Source: Gammaproteobacteria bacterium (GTDB taxonomy: Bacteria; Pseudomonadota; Gammaproteobacteria; Eutrophobiales; Eutrophobiaceae). From it: a stretch of 59,189 nucleotides of DNA. Of this stretch, positions 7,294 through 15,364 are shown piece by piece. The position numbers were made by a program, and so were the translations under genes. The stretch spans positions 1-59,189 of the forward strand of contig JAPPLI010000139.1 of assembly GCA_028819495.1 (NCBI GenBank), in the 5' to 3' direction. The notes beneath the pieces are model-generated. The model did not search any database and was not told the origin of the DNA. It saw nothing but the letters and a program-made list of their open reading frames with translations. The first letter of the stretch is position 1. Every line of letters begins with the position of its first letter.

Positions 7294-8927
7294 CAGGCGC
7301 TCATTTCACTGGCCCTGGCGCGCAGGATGAATTTCTGGATCTTGCCGGTCGAGGTTTTGGGCAATGGACCGAAGACTATCGTTTTAGGCACCTTGAACCG
7401 GGCCATATTGGCGCGGCAGAACTCGAACACCTCTTCTTCCGACAATATTTCCCCGTCTTTCAGGGTGACGAATGCGCAGGGGGTCTCGCCCCACTTCTCG
7501 TCCGGCCGGGCCACCACCGCCGCTTCGAGAATGGCCGGGTGATGGTAAAGCGTATTTTCCACCTCAATGCTGGAGATGTTTTCACCCCCCGAAATGATGA
7601 TGTCCTTGGAGCGGTCCTTGATCTCCGCGTAGCCGTCTTCATGCCAGACAGCCAGGTCGCCGCTGTGGAACCAGCCTCCCCTGAAGGCTTCCTCCGTTGC
7701 CCCGGCATTTTTCAGGTAGCCCTTCATCACGATGTTGCCGCGGTGGAAAATCTCACCGACCGTCTCGCCGTCTTTGGGGACCGGTTCCAGGGTTTCCGGG
7801 TCCGCCACCATTATGGCCTCCTGCAACGGGTAACGCACGCCCTGTCGCGCCTTGATCTCCGCCTGCTTCTCTATGGGCAGGTCGTTCCACTGCTCGCGCC
7901 AGGCGCAGACGACCGCGGGCCCATAGACCTCGGTAAGCCCGTAGACGTGAGTCACAGGGAAATTCATCTCTTCCATGGCTTGCAGCACCGCGGGCGGCGG
8001 CGCCGATGCCGCGGTCATGACCTTAACCTGGTGGTTTACCCCCTGTTTCAATTCGGCAGGCGCATTGGCCAGCAGGTTGAGAACGATGGGCGCGCCGCAA
8101 AGATGGTCCACCTGCTCCTTCCGGATCAGGGAGAAAATGGCATCGGCCCGGACTGCCCGGAGGCAGACGTTGGTTCCGATCACGGCAGCGATGCCCCAGG
8201 GAAAACACCAGCCGTTGCAGTGAAACATGGGCAGGGTCCACAGGTACACGGGATGGGCGCCGGTATTCCATACGAGCAGGTTGGAAATCGCATTGAGGTA
8301 GGCTCCGCGATGATGGGTCACCACCCCCTTGGGGTCGCCCGTGGTGCCGGAGGTATAGCACAGCGCGATCGCATCCCATTCGTCCGGCGGCAAGCTCCAG
8401 TCGAAGTCCGGGTCGCCTTCCATCAGGAAGGACTCATAGTCGATCTCACCGAGCAGTTCACCCCCTTCGTATAAAGGATCGTCGACGTCGATCACTACCA
8501 GGTCCCGGCCTGATTTTGCGATGGCTGTCTTGATCACCGGGGAGAATTCCCGGTCGGTAATCAATACCCGGGCTTCACCATGGTCCAGCATGAACGCAAT
8601 GGCGTCCGCGTCCAGCCGGTAATTGAGCGCATTCAGCACTGCCCCTGCCATACCCACGCCGAAATGGGCTTCGTACATGGCGGGTATGTTCGGCAACATG
8701 ACCGAGACCGTGTCGTTTTTACCGATCCCCCTGTTGCGCAGGGCCGATGCCAGGCGCCGGCAGCGGGCATAGGTCTCGGCCCAAGTGAAACGTGTTTCTC
8801 CGTGGACCACGGAAACGTAATCGGGATAAACGGAAGCCGCCCGTTCTATGAAGGTCAGGGGGGACAAGGGCGTGTAATTAGCCTGGTTTTTGTCCAGTCC
8901 GGTTTCATATATATGTTCAGTATTCAT
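7293..8927 (-). CDS. AMP-forming acyl-CoA synthetase
   Basis: A 544-residue member of the ANL superfamily. The P-loop-like A3 motif CYTSGTTGDPKGVV is near residue 190. The A5 motif HVYGLTEVYG is near 325, the GGWFHSGDLAVWHEDGY region near 420, and the KDIIISGGENISSIEVE hinge follows. The C-terminal catalytic lysine motif is TSTGKIQKF. It activates a carboxylic acid to acyl-AMP and then the CoA thioester. Close relatives include medium-chain and methylmercaptopropionate-CoA ligases, so the substrate cannot be told from the sequence. Coupled to the CoA-binding protein and near a PaaABCD-like oxygenase, it may supply that oxygenase's acyl-CoA substrate. Confidence 0.9.
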   Translation of the reverse strand: MNTEHIYETGLDKNQANYTPLSPLTFIERAASVYPDYVSVVHGETRFTWAETYARCRRLASALRNRGIGKNDTVSVMLPNIPAMYEAHFGVGMAGAVLNALNYRLDADAIAFMLDHGEARVLITDREFSPVIKTAIAKSGRDLVVIDVDDPLYEGGELLGEIDYESFLMEGDPDFDWSLPPDEWDAIALCYTSGTTGDPKGVVTHHRGAYLNAISNLLVWNTGAHPVYLWTLPMFHCNGWCFPWGIAAVIGTNVCLRAVRADAIFSLIRKEQVDHLCGAPIVLNLLANAPAELKQGVNHQVKVMTAASAPPPAVLQAMEEMNFPVTHVYGLTEVYGPAVVCAWREQWNDLPIEKQAEIKARQGVRYPLQEAIMVADPETLEPVPKDGETVGEIFHRGNIVMKGYLKNAGATEEAFRGGWFHSGDLAVWHEDGYAEIKDRSKDIIISGGENISSIEVENTLYHHPAILEAAVVARPDEKWGETPCAFVTLKDGEILSEEEVFEFCRANMARFKVPKTIVFGPLPKTSTGKIQKFILRARASEMSA

Positions 8928-9071
8928 ACCGTTAATCTGTCACAGGGAAGATGACGGGCAACTTAACCTTCAATACAATCCGGCAGTATTAATCAGGGAG
9001 CCGGCAAGGCGAATAGTTTACTATAGAAAAGAGGGCATAGCTGCCACCGCCCCTAATTTTTATGAACCGAT

Positions 9072-9386
9072 ATGCCTGTTGTCATTTACATCGATGCTGA
9101 TGATACCCGTCATGAAATTGACGTTGAAGCAGGTTATTCGCTGATGGAGGGGGCGTTTAATCACCAGCTCAAGGGCATGCTGGCCGAATGTGGCGGGGCC
9201 GCGGCATGCGGCACCTGCCATTCCTATATCGAAGCAGGCTGGCTGGAAAGATTACCGACCATTGAGGATTTGGAAGAGGCCATGCTGTGCGCGATGCCCG
9301 GGCGCCGCAGCAACAGCAGGCTTGCCTGCCAGATACGGGTAACTGATGACCTGGATGGAATTGTTCTTCGCATTGCGGATAATTAA
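9072..9386 (+). CDS. [2Fe-2S] ferredoxin, adrenodoxin/putidaredoxin type
   Basis: A 104-residue electron carrier. The cluster ligands are Cys40, Cys46, Cys49 (CX5CX2C in ECGGAAACGTCH) and Cys86 (LACQI), the spacing of vertebrate-type ferredoxins. Such proteins pass electrons from an FAD reductase to P450s or other oxygenases, or serve in Fe-S assembly. No isc genes are nearby. It is divergent from the acyl-CoA ligase and converges on the PaaABCD-like oxygenase operon, which lacks its usual PaaE reductase. It is therefore a candidate partner, although it is on the opposite strand. A UUCG-loop terminator follows at 9509-9525. Confidence 0.9.
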   Translation: MPVVIYIDADDTRHEIDVEAGYSLMEGAFNHQLKGMLAECGGAAACGTCHSYIEAGWLERLPTIEDLEEAMLCAMPGRRSNSRLACQIRVTDDLDGIVLRIADN

Positions 9387-9445
9387 CCATCATCATTACG
9401 GCATTCACCGGGTGATCTTGATGATGCCATTCCCGCTCCCCCATT

Positions 9446-9557
9446 GTCATTCCCGTGAATACGGGAATCCAGTCTGTTAAACTGTCGCTTGCGACACATC
9501 ATCAAGGTGTCCCTTCGGGACGTTTTATCACTGGATTCCCGCCTGCGCGGGAATGAC
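9446..9557. repeat. REPIN-like element: two inverted REP palindromes
   Basis: The palindrome GTCATTCCCG...CGGGAATCCAG at 9446-9472 and its inverted counterpart CTGGATTCCC...GGGAATGAC at 9531-9557 enclose two further hairpins. These are TGTCGC-TT-GCGACA at 9483-9496 and GTCCC-TTC-GGGAC at 9509-9521. The REP unit matches the copy inside the CoA-transferase gene at 13994-14020. Paired inverted REPs of this kind are the mobile form of REP sequences. It lies between the converging ferredoxin and paaC-like genes. Confidence 0.8.
9509..9525 (+). terminator. UUCG-tetraloop terminator after the ferredoxin gene
   Basis: GTCCC TTC GGGAC folds with the very stable C(UUCG)G loop and is followed by GTTTTA. 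It lies 122 bases past the ferredoxin stop within the REPIN. It is a plausible intrinsic terminator, with a short stem and short U-tract. Confidence 0.5.
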
Positions 9558-9586
9558 GAATAAATTTCTTGGAAAGAGCACTAAGC

Positions 9587-10456
9587 TTAGAACACCGGTT
9601 CGGTTTCGTCTTTTTTGATCGTTCCAGACAGGTCTATATTGTCCTTCACGCTGACGGCGAGGGGGCGCCTGGCGATTTGAGCGGCTTCGCTGGTGGGGAT
9701 CACACTTTCCCAGAGTCCTGCGGGAATTTTACTGCCCTGTTGCCGCCGGCTCAGGGGGTCCCGGTTTTCCGGCAAGGCTTGTGCGGCGATACCGTCAAGT
9801 TCTGCGCTTGAGATTCCTGTATGCGGGGCCAGTTTTCCGGCGACGTCATCCAGGAACTTCGATCTGGCCGACCACACGGATTCCGTTCTCAAACCCTGTT
9901 CAAGTAACGATTCGGCAGATGACTGCTGTTCGGAGCCGAACCAGGCTAGTGCCTGGGGCAACCGTTTCATCAGGGCCAGACCGGCTTCGGTTTTTTCCGT
10001 TGCGGAAAAATTTTTCATCCAGCCGTCGATACACAACTGGTGGAAATAGCATTCTTCGCCGAAGCGCCTGGTGAGGTTCGCAACGGGAGCGAAATTTCCC
10101 TCCATGAAGGTGGCGGAGAACCGCCATAACGCCAGGTCGGCGAGAAACAGGGAGGAGATGAAGTCGGCCCAGTTTTCCGGGGGCAGGTCGAGAAATTCCG
10201 GGCTATGGATCTGACCCGCGTCACGGCCGAATTCAAGCTGGAACTCGGGCAACTCAAAATACTCTTCCATGAACCTGAACAGCGCCCGCGTATGCCCCAG
10301 TTTCTCCTCGGCGATCCCGGCCATGGAGGTAAAATCCGTGAGCTCTCGGCCGTTCAGCATGCAGTTGATATACCAGTGCCCCAGTATCCAGTTGCTGTCG
10401 GCGATGCACAGCAGTTCTGCCTGGAGCAGTGGTTTAATCTTTTCGTCCGGTTGCAT
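9587..10456 (-). CDS. PaaC-like structural subunit of a multicomponent acyl-CoA oxygenase
   Basis: A 289-residue PaaC-family protein with the ferritin-like helical fold. Recognisable parts are LLCIADSNWILGHWYINCML near residue 15, GIAEEKLGHTRALFRFM, LADLALWRF and the late SARSKFLDDV. In phenylacetyl-CoA epoxidase PaaC is the catalytically inert partner that scaffolds PaaA. The length is slightly above the usual 250 because of a C-terminal tail of about 40 residues. It is the last gene of the minus-strand order paaA-paaD(DUF59)-paaB-zinc ribbon-paaC. No ring-opening genes (paaG, paaZ) follow, so the substrate need not be phenylacetyl-CoA. Confidence 0.85.
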   Translation of the reverse strand: MQPDEKIKPLLQAELLCIADSNWILGHWYINCMLNGRELTDFTSMAGIAEEKLGHTRALFRFMEEYFELPEFQLEFGRDAGQIHSPEFLDLPPENWADFISSLFLADLALWRFSATFMEGNFAPVANLTRRFGEECYFHQLCIDGWMKNFSATEKTEAGLALMKRLPQALAWFGSEQQSSAESLLEQGLRTESVWSARSKFLDDVAGKLAPHTGISSAELDGIAAQALPENRDPLSRRQQGSKIPAGLWESVIPTSEAAQIARRPLAVSVKDNIDLSGTIKKDETEPVF

Positions 10457-10480
10457 TGTTTCCCGTCCCCTGAAGCCGCC

Positions 10481-10687
10481 TCAATCCGGCAGGCGCTGTT
10501 CCCACTTCAGCCAGCCGAAACTGTCCTGGCAGTCCTCGCATTTGTAGAGCATTTCAGCAACACTGGGGCCATACGGGCTGACCAGCCTGGTGTTCGGTGA
10601 TTCGCACCACGGGCACAGGACTTCACGTTCAGGACGTTCAACAGGGGCGCCGTTCCTTCCGGTGTGCCGGTTCGCAGAGGCCGCCAT
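10481..10687 (-). CDS. Stand-alone PaaD C-terminal zinc-ribbon protein
   Basis: A 68-residue protein whose second half, LCPWCESPNTRLVSPYGPSV followed by AEMLYKCEDCQDSFGWLKWE, is the zinc-ribbon end of PaaD with two CX2C pairs. In standard paa operons this ribbon is fused to the DUF59 domain in one PaaD polypeptide. Here DUF59 is a separate gene (10965-11297) and paaB lies between them. The ATG at 10687 is chosen because it begins 5 bases after the paaB stop; the longer frame would start inside paaB. It probably aids maturation of the di-iron or Fe-S component. Confidence 0.85.
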   Translation of the reverse strand: MAASANRHTGRNGAPVERPEREVLCPWCESPNTRLVSPYGPSVAEMLYKCEDCQDSFGWLKWEQRLPD

Positions 10688-10692
10688 TACGA

Positions 10693-10932
10693 TCACGCCA
10701 TGCCGATACTGCCGCGCCTGACCGGGGACAGGCAGGCAACGAATGATTCCGAGGGAGCCACACACAATTCCACCCACTGCCGTTCCGAATACATGAAACG
10801 GGCGCGTGCGACCGCCAGGTCCTGGTTGGGCGCCTGGATACTGCCTATGTGCGACAGTGGCCGTTCCAGTTGATCGCGGCCGAATACTTCGAAGGTCATA
10901 TTGCTGCCGGTTTGATCACTGCTTGTGGTCAT
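10693..10932 (-). CDS. PaaB-like subunit of the multicomponent oxygenase
   Basis: A 79-residue PaaB family protein: MTFEVFGRDQLERPLSHIGS followed by QDLAVARARFMYSERQWVELC and the terminal WV/SP-rich part. In phenylacetyl-CoA epoxidase PaaB bridges PaaAC heterodimers into the larger complex. A second Met at residue 12 (MTFEVF) is equally likely as the true start, since PaaB proteins usually begin close to that point. It lies between the DUF59 and zinc-ribbon genes, an order unlike the usual paaABCDE. Confidence 0.85.
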   Translation of the reverse strand: MTTSSDQTGSNMTFEVFGRDQLERPLSHIGSIQAPNQDLAVARARFMYSERQWVELCVAPSESFVACLSPVRRGSIGMA

Positions 10933-10964
10933 GATTGAAGAGTCGGACTGGTGAGAAATACGGG

Positions 10965-11297
10965 TTATATACGATAACCGTGCTGTTGAGCGTACAGCCT
11001 GGCGCGCTCCGACATCTGCGACCGGTCCCAGCGTCCTTCCCAGTCAACCTTGACCCGCACGGACTTGACGCCATCGACCCTGGATACCTGGTGCCTGACC
11101 TGTTCCTTCAACATGGTGTACGCGGGACAACCGAGACAGGGAAAGACAATAGACACTTCCACGTCTCCCTGTTCCCCGATGGAAATATCGCTCACCATCC
11201 CCATCTCGTCGAGGTTGACGTTGATATGGGGATCGAGCACCCGGCCTGCCGCGGCCCGCACCTTTTCCGCGGTGACTACCACAGCGCTTCCCCCCAT
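10965..11297 (-). CDS. DUF59/MIP18 protein, N-terminal half of PaaD
   Basis: A 110-residue MIP18-family domain: VRAAAGRVLDPHINVNLDEM, GDVEVSIVFPCLGCPAYTML and VKSVRVKVDWEGRWDRSQMS. It stops where the zinc ribbon of a normal PaaD would begin. PaaD and DUF59 proteins act in iron-cofactor assembly. The CLGCP pair is the conserved cysteine site. The gene overlaps the paaA-like 3' end by 22 bases if ATG 11297 is used. A GTG at 11282, placed directly after GGGGGGAAG, may be the real start and reduces the overlap to 7 bases. Confidence 0.85.
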   Translation of the reverse strand: MGGSAVVVTAEKVRAAAGRVLDPHINVNLDEMGMVSDISIGEQGDVEVSIVFPCLGCPAYTMLKEQVRHQVSRVDGVKSVRVKVDWEGRWDRSQMSERARLYAQQHGYRI

Positions 11298-12253
11298 TCC
11301 TCGCGGCGCAACCGTTCATAAGCGCCCGGACGCATCGGCCCGCCCTTGCGGGAGTGGGACCAGTACTCCTTCTGGGTGCATTGCTCCCAGGACCACTGAT
11401 AGTTCTCTGCGTCGTACAGCATCGGGTATGGCATATCCAGCACCCACTTGTTCTTTTCCTTGTCGAATTTTGCCGGGATTTTTATTCCCAGCTTGTCACA
11501 GAAGGCGCTGGCGGACTGCAGCCATTTGTCGCGCATGAAATCATTGCCCCAGCCGCGCACGCGGTATTTCAGCATGTCCGGCCGGTTGCGCAAATCGTCG
11601 GGTTTGCCGAACCACATCACCCCGAACGGGAACAGCCAGTCCACCGCTTTTTGCACCCATTCCCGGGCCTCGTCCGACTGGTTCCAGTAGAACTCGGTCC
11701 AGAAGGCGCCGTGACGCATGTGGAACCCTTCCTCAAAATTGACCTTTCTCAGGGTCCTGCGGTACGGGGCAAAACTGCAATGCAGTTCGATGTCCTTGGT
11801 CCAGTGCAGGCCGGCGCGGTCCAGCAGCGCCTGCATGACGACGAACTCGATGTAGTTCCGTAGCGGCACTTCCATGATCGGCCAGGTCCAGATGGTCTCG
11901 ATATCGTCCTCAAAGGCCCGCTGGTGCATATCGACGCCGAAGCGTTCGGCGAGCAGTCCCTGGTGGTAGGCGTGGCCCACCTCGTCGAGGATCGTGGCGC
12001 ACACCGCGATCTTGGCGCCGATGTCGGGCGCGGTGCGGTAAGCCGTGTATGCCCAGGTCAGCACCGATACTTCACTCACCGCGGCCAGGTCGGCCGTCAT
12101 CTTCAATATTGCCCGGAACTTCGGTGAGAGGTCGTCCATGTCCTCGAAGATCTCGCCGGCGTCTATGCGTTCCAGTATGGCCGCTTCGATCGCGTTCTGT
12201 TCCTCGTCCGAGGGGCCGGTATCTTTTGACTTGAGTTGTGCAGTCTTGGCCAT
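11276..12253 (-). CDS. PaaA-like di-iron oxygenase subunit
   Basis: A 325-residue PaaA family catalytic subunit. The two carboxylate/histidine motifs of the di-iron site are visible as LDEVGHAYHQ (EXXH) and NFEEGFHMRHG (EXXH). VSVLTWAYTAY supplies the first helix and GWGNDFMRDKWL the later part. PaaA inserts oxygen into phenylacetyl-CoA to give the 1,2-epoxide. The start at 12253 (MAKTAQLK) is used because the frame upstream is a hydrophobic out-of-character extension. It heads the minus-strand oxygenase operon and is divergent from a MaoC-like gene. The absence of PaaE and of downstream paa genes makes the true substrate open. Confidence 0.87.
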   Translation of the reverse strand: MAKTAQLKSKDTGPSDEEQNAIEAAILERIDAGEIFEDMDDLSPKFRAILKMTADLAAVSEVSVLTWAYTAYRTAPDIGAKIAVCATILDEVGHAYHQGLLAERFGVDMHQRAFEDDIETIWTWPIMEVPLRNYIEFVVMQALLDRAGLHWTKDIELHCSFAPYRRTLRKVNFEEGFHMRHGAFWTEFYWNQSDEAREWVQKAVDWLFPFGVMWFGKPDDLRNRPDMLKYRVRGWGNDFMRDKWLQSASAFCDKLGIKIPAKFDKEKNKWVLDMPYPMLYDAENYQWSWEQCTQKEYWSHSRKGGPMRPGAYERLRREEWGEALW

Positions 12254-12355
12254 TTTATGAATGTTATGTAATGGTAGAATTAGTATAGCCAATAAATTAC
12301 GGCCGGACATTATACTGACAACGGTTATGGCTCCCGGACCCGCAAACTACACTAA

Positions 12356-12820
12356 ATGACAACAATCATGCCGGAAAAAACGATTATCAATGATATTCAA
12401 TGGTTTATGGAGCGCGAAGGGGAGGTCATAGCCACCTCCGAGCCGTTCGAGATAGACCGGGACAGGATACAGTCGTTCTGCACGGCCATAGATAACAGGG
12501 AATGGGTCCATTGGGACGAGGATCGTTGCAACGAGCAATTCGGCGGCGTAATTTCGCCCTTGTTCATGTTGCCCGCGCTGTTCCCGACCCTGTTCTTCCA
12601 GTCCTTCGAGTACGGTAGCATCAATGCCTTGTTTTACGGCGCGGACAGGTTCCGCCTGCTGGCCCCGATCGTTGCCGGCGTTATGGTCACCGCAACCACC
12701 CGCATCGCCGAAGTGGTGAGAAAGGATAAAGCCATCACCGTCCGGTACGACGTTACGTTCAATGCCGTCAGCCAGGACGAACCGGTTGCCGTCGGCGCCT
12801 TCCTGATACGTTACTGGTAG
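12356..12820 (+). CDS. MaoC-like hotdog dehydratase
   Basis: A 154-residue hotdog protein: FEIDRDRIQSFCTAIDNREW, then the hydratase-2 type loop VISPLFMLPALFPTLF, and RLLAPIVAGVMVTATTRIAEV. In the (R)-specific enoyl-CoA hydratase family the loop normally carries an Asp...His pair followed by G-ximP-G. Here the N-terminal DNREWVHWD supplies the Asp and His. The likely reaction is hydration of an enoyl-CoA. The ATG at 12356 or the Met at 12368 could be used. It is 8 bases upstream of the CoA-transferase gene, so the two form an operon with the following acyl-CoA dehydrogenase. Confidence 0.8.
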   Translation: MTTIMPEKTIINDIQWFMEREGEVIATSEPFEIDRDRIQSFCTAIDNREWVHWDEDRCNEQFGGVISPLFMLPALFPTLFFQSFEYGSINALFYGADRFRLLAPIVAGVMVTATTRIAEVVRKDKAITVRYDVTFNAVSQDEPVAVGAFLIRYW

Positions 12821-12828
12821 CTGTCCTG

Positions 12829-14040
12829 ATGCCTGCGAGCAATGCCAAAGGCCCGTTAACCGGTTATAAACTTATCGAAATCGCCGGCGTCGGCCCCACC
12901 CAGTTGACCGGGATGCTGCTGGCGGATATGGGCGCAGAAATCGTACGCGTGGAACGCCTCACCAAGGTGGAACTGGGCGTTTCCATGCCCGTGAAGTACA
13001 AGCTGATGAACAGGAGCAGGCGCTCCATCGCCGTGGACCTGAAACAACCGCAGGGCAGGGATATTGTCCTCGACCTCTGCGCCGGCGCCGACGCATTGTT
13101 TGAGGGGTTCCGGCCCGGGGTCATGGAACGCCTGGGACTGGGGCCGGATGAGTGCATGAAGCGCAACGAAAGACTGGTCTACGGGCGCATGACCGGCTGG
13201 GGACAGGAGGGTCCGCTGGCTGACAGCGCGGGACACGATCCCAACTATATCGGCATCGCCGGAGTCCTGGCCTGTATCGGCAAGAAAGATGAAGCGCCGG
13301 CTTATCCATTGAACCTGATCGGTGATTTCGGCGGAGGCGCCCTGTACCTTGCCATGGGTCTTTTGGCCGCCATGCTTGAGTCGGCAAAGTCCGGGAAGGG
13401 ACAGGTCGTGGATGCAGCCATGGTCGACGGCGCGGCCTCCATGATGACGACCTTTTACGGACTGCTGGCTGCAGGGATCTGGAAAGAACAGCGAGGCAGT
13501 AACATCCTTGACGGCGGCGCCCATTTCGTGAACAGCTACCGGACCAAAGATGATCAGTACGTGGTTGTTGCGCCGATTGAAGGGCGGTTCTACAACGAGT
13601 TGCTGGACCGGCTTGAAGTCAGCGACCCGGACCTGCGTGCGCAGCAGCACAACCAGGACCGCTGGCCGGAATTCGCGGAAAAACTGCAGGAGATATTCCT
13701 GACCAGAACCCGTGACGAATGGTGCGAGATATTCGCAGGCTCCGACGCCTGCTTCGCGCCGGTGCTGAGCCTGACTGAAGCCACGCAGCATCCCCACGCA
13801 CAGGCCAGGAATGCTTATGCTCACATCGACGGAGTCATACAACCCGCGCCCGCGCCCCGGTTCAGCCGCACCACTTCGGAAATACAATCGCCGCCGCCGG
13901 AACCCGGACAGCACACGGAGGAAGTTTTGCTGGATTGGGGTTTCAGCAAAGAACGCATCAACGAACTGGGCAATGCGGGGGTTATCCCCCATCGTCATTC
14001 CCGCGCAAGCGGGAATCCAGTAAGTGAACATTCACTATAA
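12829..14040 (+). CDS. Family III CoA-transferase / alpha-methylacyl-CoA racemase-like enzyme
   Basis: A 403-residue CaiB/BaiF-family protein: IAGVGPTQLTGMLLADMGAE, the NRSRRSIAVDLKQPQGRD segment, LFEGFRPGVMERLGLGPDE, RMTGWGQEGPLADSAGHDPN and the QARNAYAHIDGV late motif. The SAGHDPNYIGIAGVL region is closest to alpha-methylacyl-CoA racemases, which epimerise 2-methyl-branched acyl-CoAs; a CoA transferase cannot be excluded. The last dozen or so residues (IPHRHSRASGNPVSEHSL) are encoded by a REP palindrome at 13994-14020, so the ancestral stop was lost or moved. It sits with a MaoC protein and an IVD-type dehydrogenase, which suggests branched-chain acyl-CoA oxidation. Confidence 0.88.
   Translation: MPASNAKGPLTGYKLIEIAGVGPTQLTGMLLADMGAEIVRVERLTKVELGVSMPVKYKLMNRSRRSIAVDLKQPQGRDIVLDLCAGADALFEGFRPGVMERLGLGPDECMKRNERLVYGRMTGWGQEGPLADSAGHDPNYIGIAGVLACIGKKDEAPAYPLNLIGDFGGGALYLAMGLLAAMLESAKSGKGQVVDAAMVDGAASMMTTFYGLLAAGIWKEQRGSNILDGGAHFVNSYRTKDDQYVVVAPIEGRFYNELLDRLEVSDPDLRAQQHNQDRWPEFAEKLQEIFLTRTRDEWCEIFAGSDACFAPVLSLTEATQHPHAQARNAYAHIDGVIQPAPAPRFSRTTSEIQSPPPEPGQHTEEVLLDWGFSKERINELGNAGVIPHRHSRASGNPVSEHSL
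13994..14020. repeat. REP palindrome within the 3' end of the CoA-transferase gene
   Basis: GTCATTCCCGCGCAAGCGGG then AATCCAG is the same REP unit as the pair at 9446-9557. It is read in frame by the host gene, giving the peptide HSRASGNP near the C-terminus. This peptide is the usual signature of a REP translated in that frame. Confidence 0.85.
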
Positions 14041-14073
14041 TCAGAAATTATTTGAGCTACCGGATTCCTGCTA

Positions 14074-15252
14074 ATGATCAAGCTCTCCAGTTACGGCTTC
14101 GCAGACGAATACCAGCAGGTTTTCGATACGGTGTACCGCTTCAGCCGCGAAGAACTGCACCCGCTCAATGACAGGATGGACCGGGACGACTGGTTCCCCG
14201 AAGAGCGCTTCCGCTCTCTTGCCGACGTCGGGCTGCTGGGGATGACAGTCCCTGAAGAATACGGCGGCCAGGGGATGGATTTCCTGGCGCAATGCGTCGC
14301 CGCCGAAGCCATGGCCTACTGGAGCCACTCATTCTGCGCAGCCTGGCTCTCCAGCGAGAACATCTGCGTCCACAATATCGTGCGTAACGGTGATACGGAG
14401 CAGAAACGGAAATACCTGCCGCGTTTCTGCGACGGAAGCGCAATCGGCGCCATGGGTATGACCGAACCGGGCGCCGGGTCGGATGCGCTGGGCAGCATGA
14501 AGGCGACCGCAGTCAGGCAGGGCGACAAATATATTCTCAACGGCCGCAAAATGTTCATCTCCAACGCGCCGGTAGCCGATATCGCGGTTATCTATGCCAG
14601 GACGGACCCGGAGCAGGGGCATCACGGCATCTCCGCCTTCATCGTCGAGAGAGAGTTTTCCGGTTTCGACAGCGCGCAGAAACTGGACAAGATGGGCTGG
14701 CGCGGCAGTCCCACCGGCGAGTTGATCTTCACCGATTGCGAGGTCCCGGCAGGTAACCTCATGGGCGGCGAGAACAAGGGGGTTGCAGTCATGATGAGCG
14801 GCCTGAACGTGGAGCGCCTGGTGCTGGGATTCTACAACCTGGGCGTGGCGCAACGCGCCCTGGATTTATCCATCGAATATGCCCGGACCCGCGAACAGTT
14901 CGGCAGTCCCATCGGCAACTTCCAGTTGGTGCAGGCCATGCTGGCCGACATGTACACCGACGTGGAAACCATGCGCGCGTTCACCTACCAGACCGCCGGG
15001 CAGCTATACGCTGAGAACCAGGAAGGTTTCAGCCAGGGCGAACTGCAGAAACGCTGCGCCGCGGTGTTCCTGCAAACGGGCCGCGCCTGCATGCGCGTGC
15101 TGGATAACGGCGTACAGATACACGGCGGAATGGGCTTCATGCGCGAGACGGAGATAAACCAACTCTACCGCTGCGGCAAACTCCTGGAAATCGGCGGCGG
15201 CACGGTGCAGATCCGGCAGCTGATCATCGGCAGTGAACTGGTTAAGGTTTAG
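14074..15252 (+). CDS. Acyl-CoA dehydrogenase, isovaleryl-CoA dehydrogenase type
   Basis: A 392-residue FAD enzyme. GAMGMTEPGAGSDALGSMK is the flavin/substrate motif (residues about 125-145). The C-terminus has the usual helical domain (GGMGFMRETEINQLYRCGK). The normal catalytic Glu position reads EIGGGTVQI with glycine. The alternative base is present in helix G as NVERLVLGFYN. This is the layout of isovaleryl-CoA and related branched-chain dehydrogenases. It oxidises acyl-CoA to the 2,3-enoyl-CoA and passes electrons to ETF. It follows the racemase-like gene by 33 bases. Confidence 0.9.
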   Translation: MIKLSSYGFADEYQQVFDTVYRFSREELHPLNDRMDRDDWFPEERFRSLADVGLLGMTVPEEYGGQGMDFLAQCVAAEAMAYWSHSFCAAWLSSENICVHNIVRNGDTEQKRKYLPRFCDGSAIGAMGMTEPGAGSDALGSMKATAVRQGDKYILNGRKMFISNAPVADIAVIYARTDPEQGHHGISAFIVEREFSGFDSAQKLDKMGWRGSPTGELIFTDCEVPAGNLMGGENKGVAVMMSGLNVERLVLGFYNLGVAQRALDLSIEYARTREQFGSPIGNFQLVQAMLADMYTDVETMRAFTYQTAGQLYAENQEGFSQGELQKRCAAVFLQTGRACMRVLDNGVQIHGGMGFMRETEINQLYRCGKLLEIGGGTVQIRQLIIGSELVKV

Positions 15253-15364
15253 CTGCGCACAAGGACGTATTTCAAGTCTGCCCTCATTCCTGGAACACTA
15301 ATAATTCCTGTTGGATGAACAGAATTGTTATACTGGCTTTCTGGACATAGAAGAATGGGTTTTC

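Noticed and set aside
9587..12253. A canonical phenylacetate degradation operon
   Set aside because: PaaE, PaaG, PaaZ, PaaJ and PaaK are absent, PaaD is split and the order differs, so only a Paa-like oxygenase is claimed.
12856..14031. A 391-codon minus-strand frame across the CoA-transferase gene
   Set aside because: The antisense of a clear gene; no family features.
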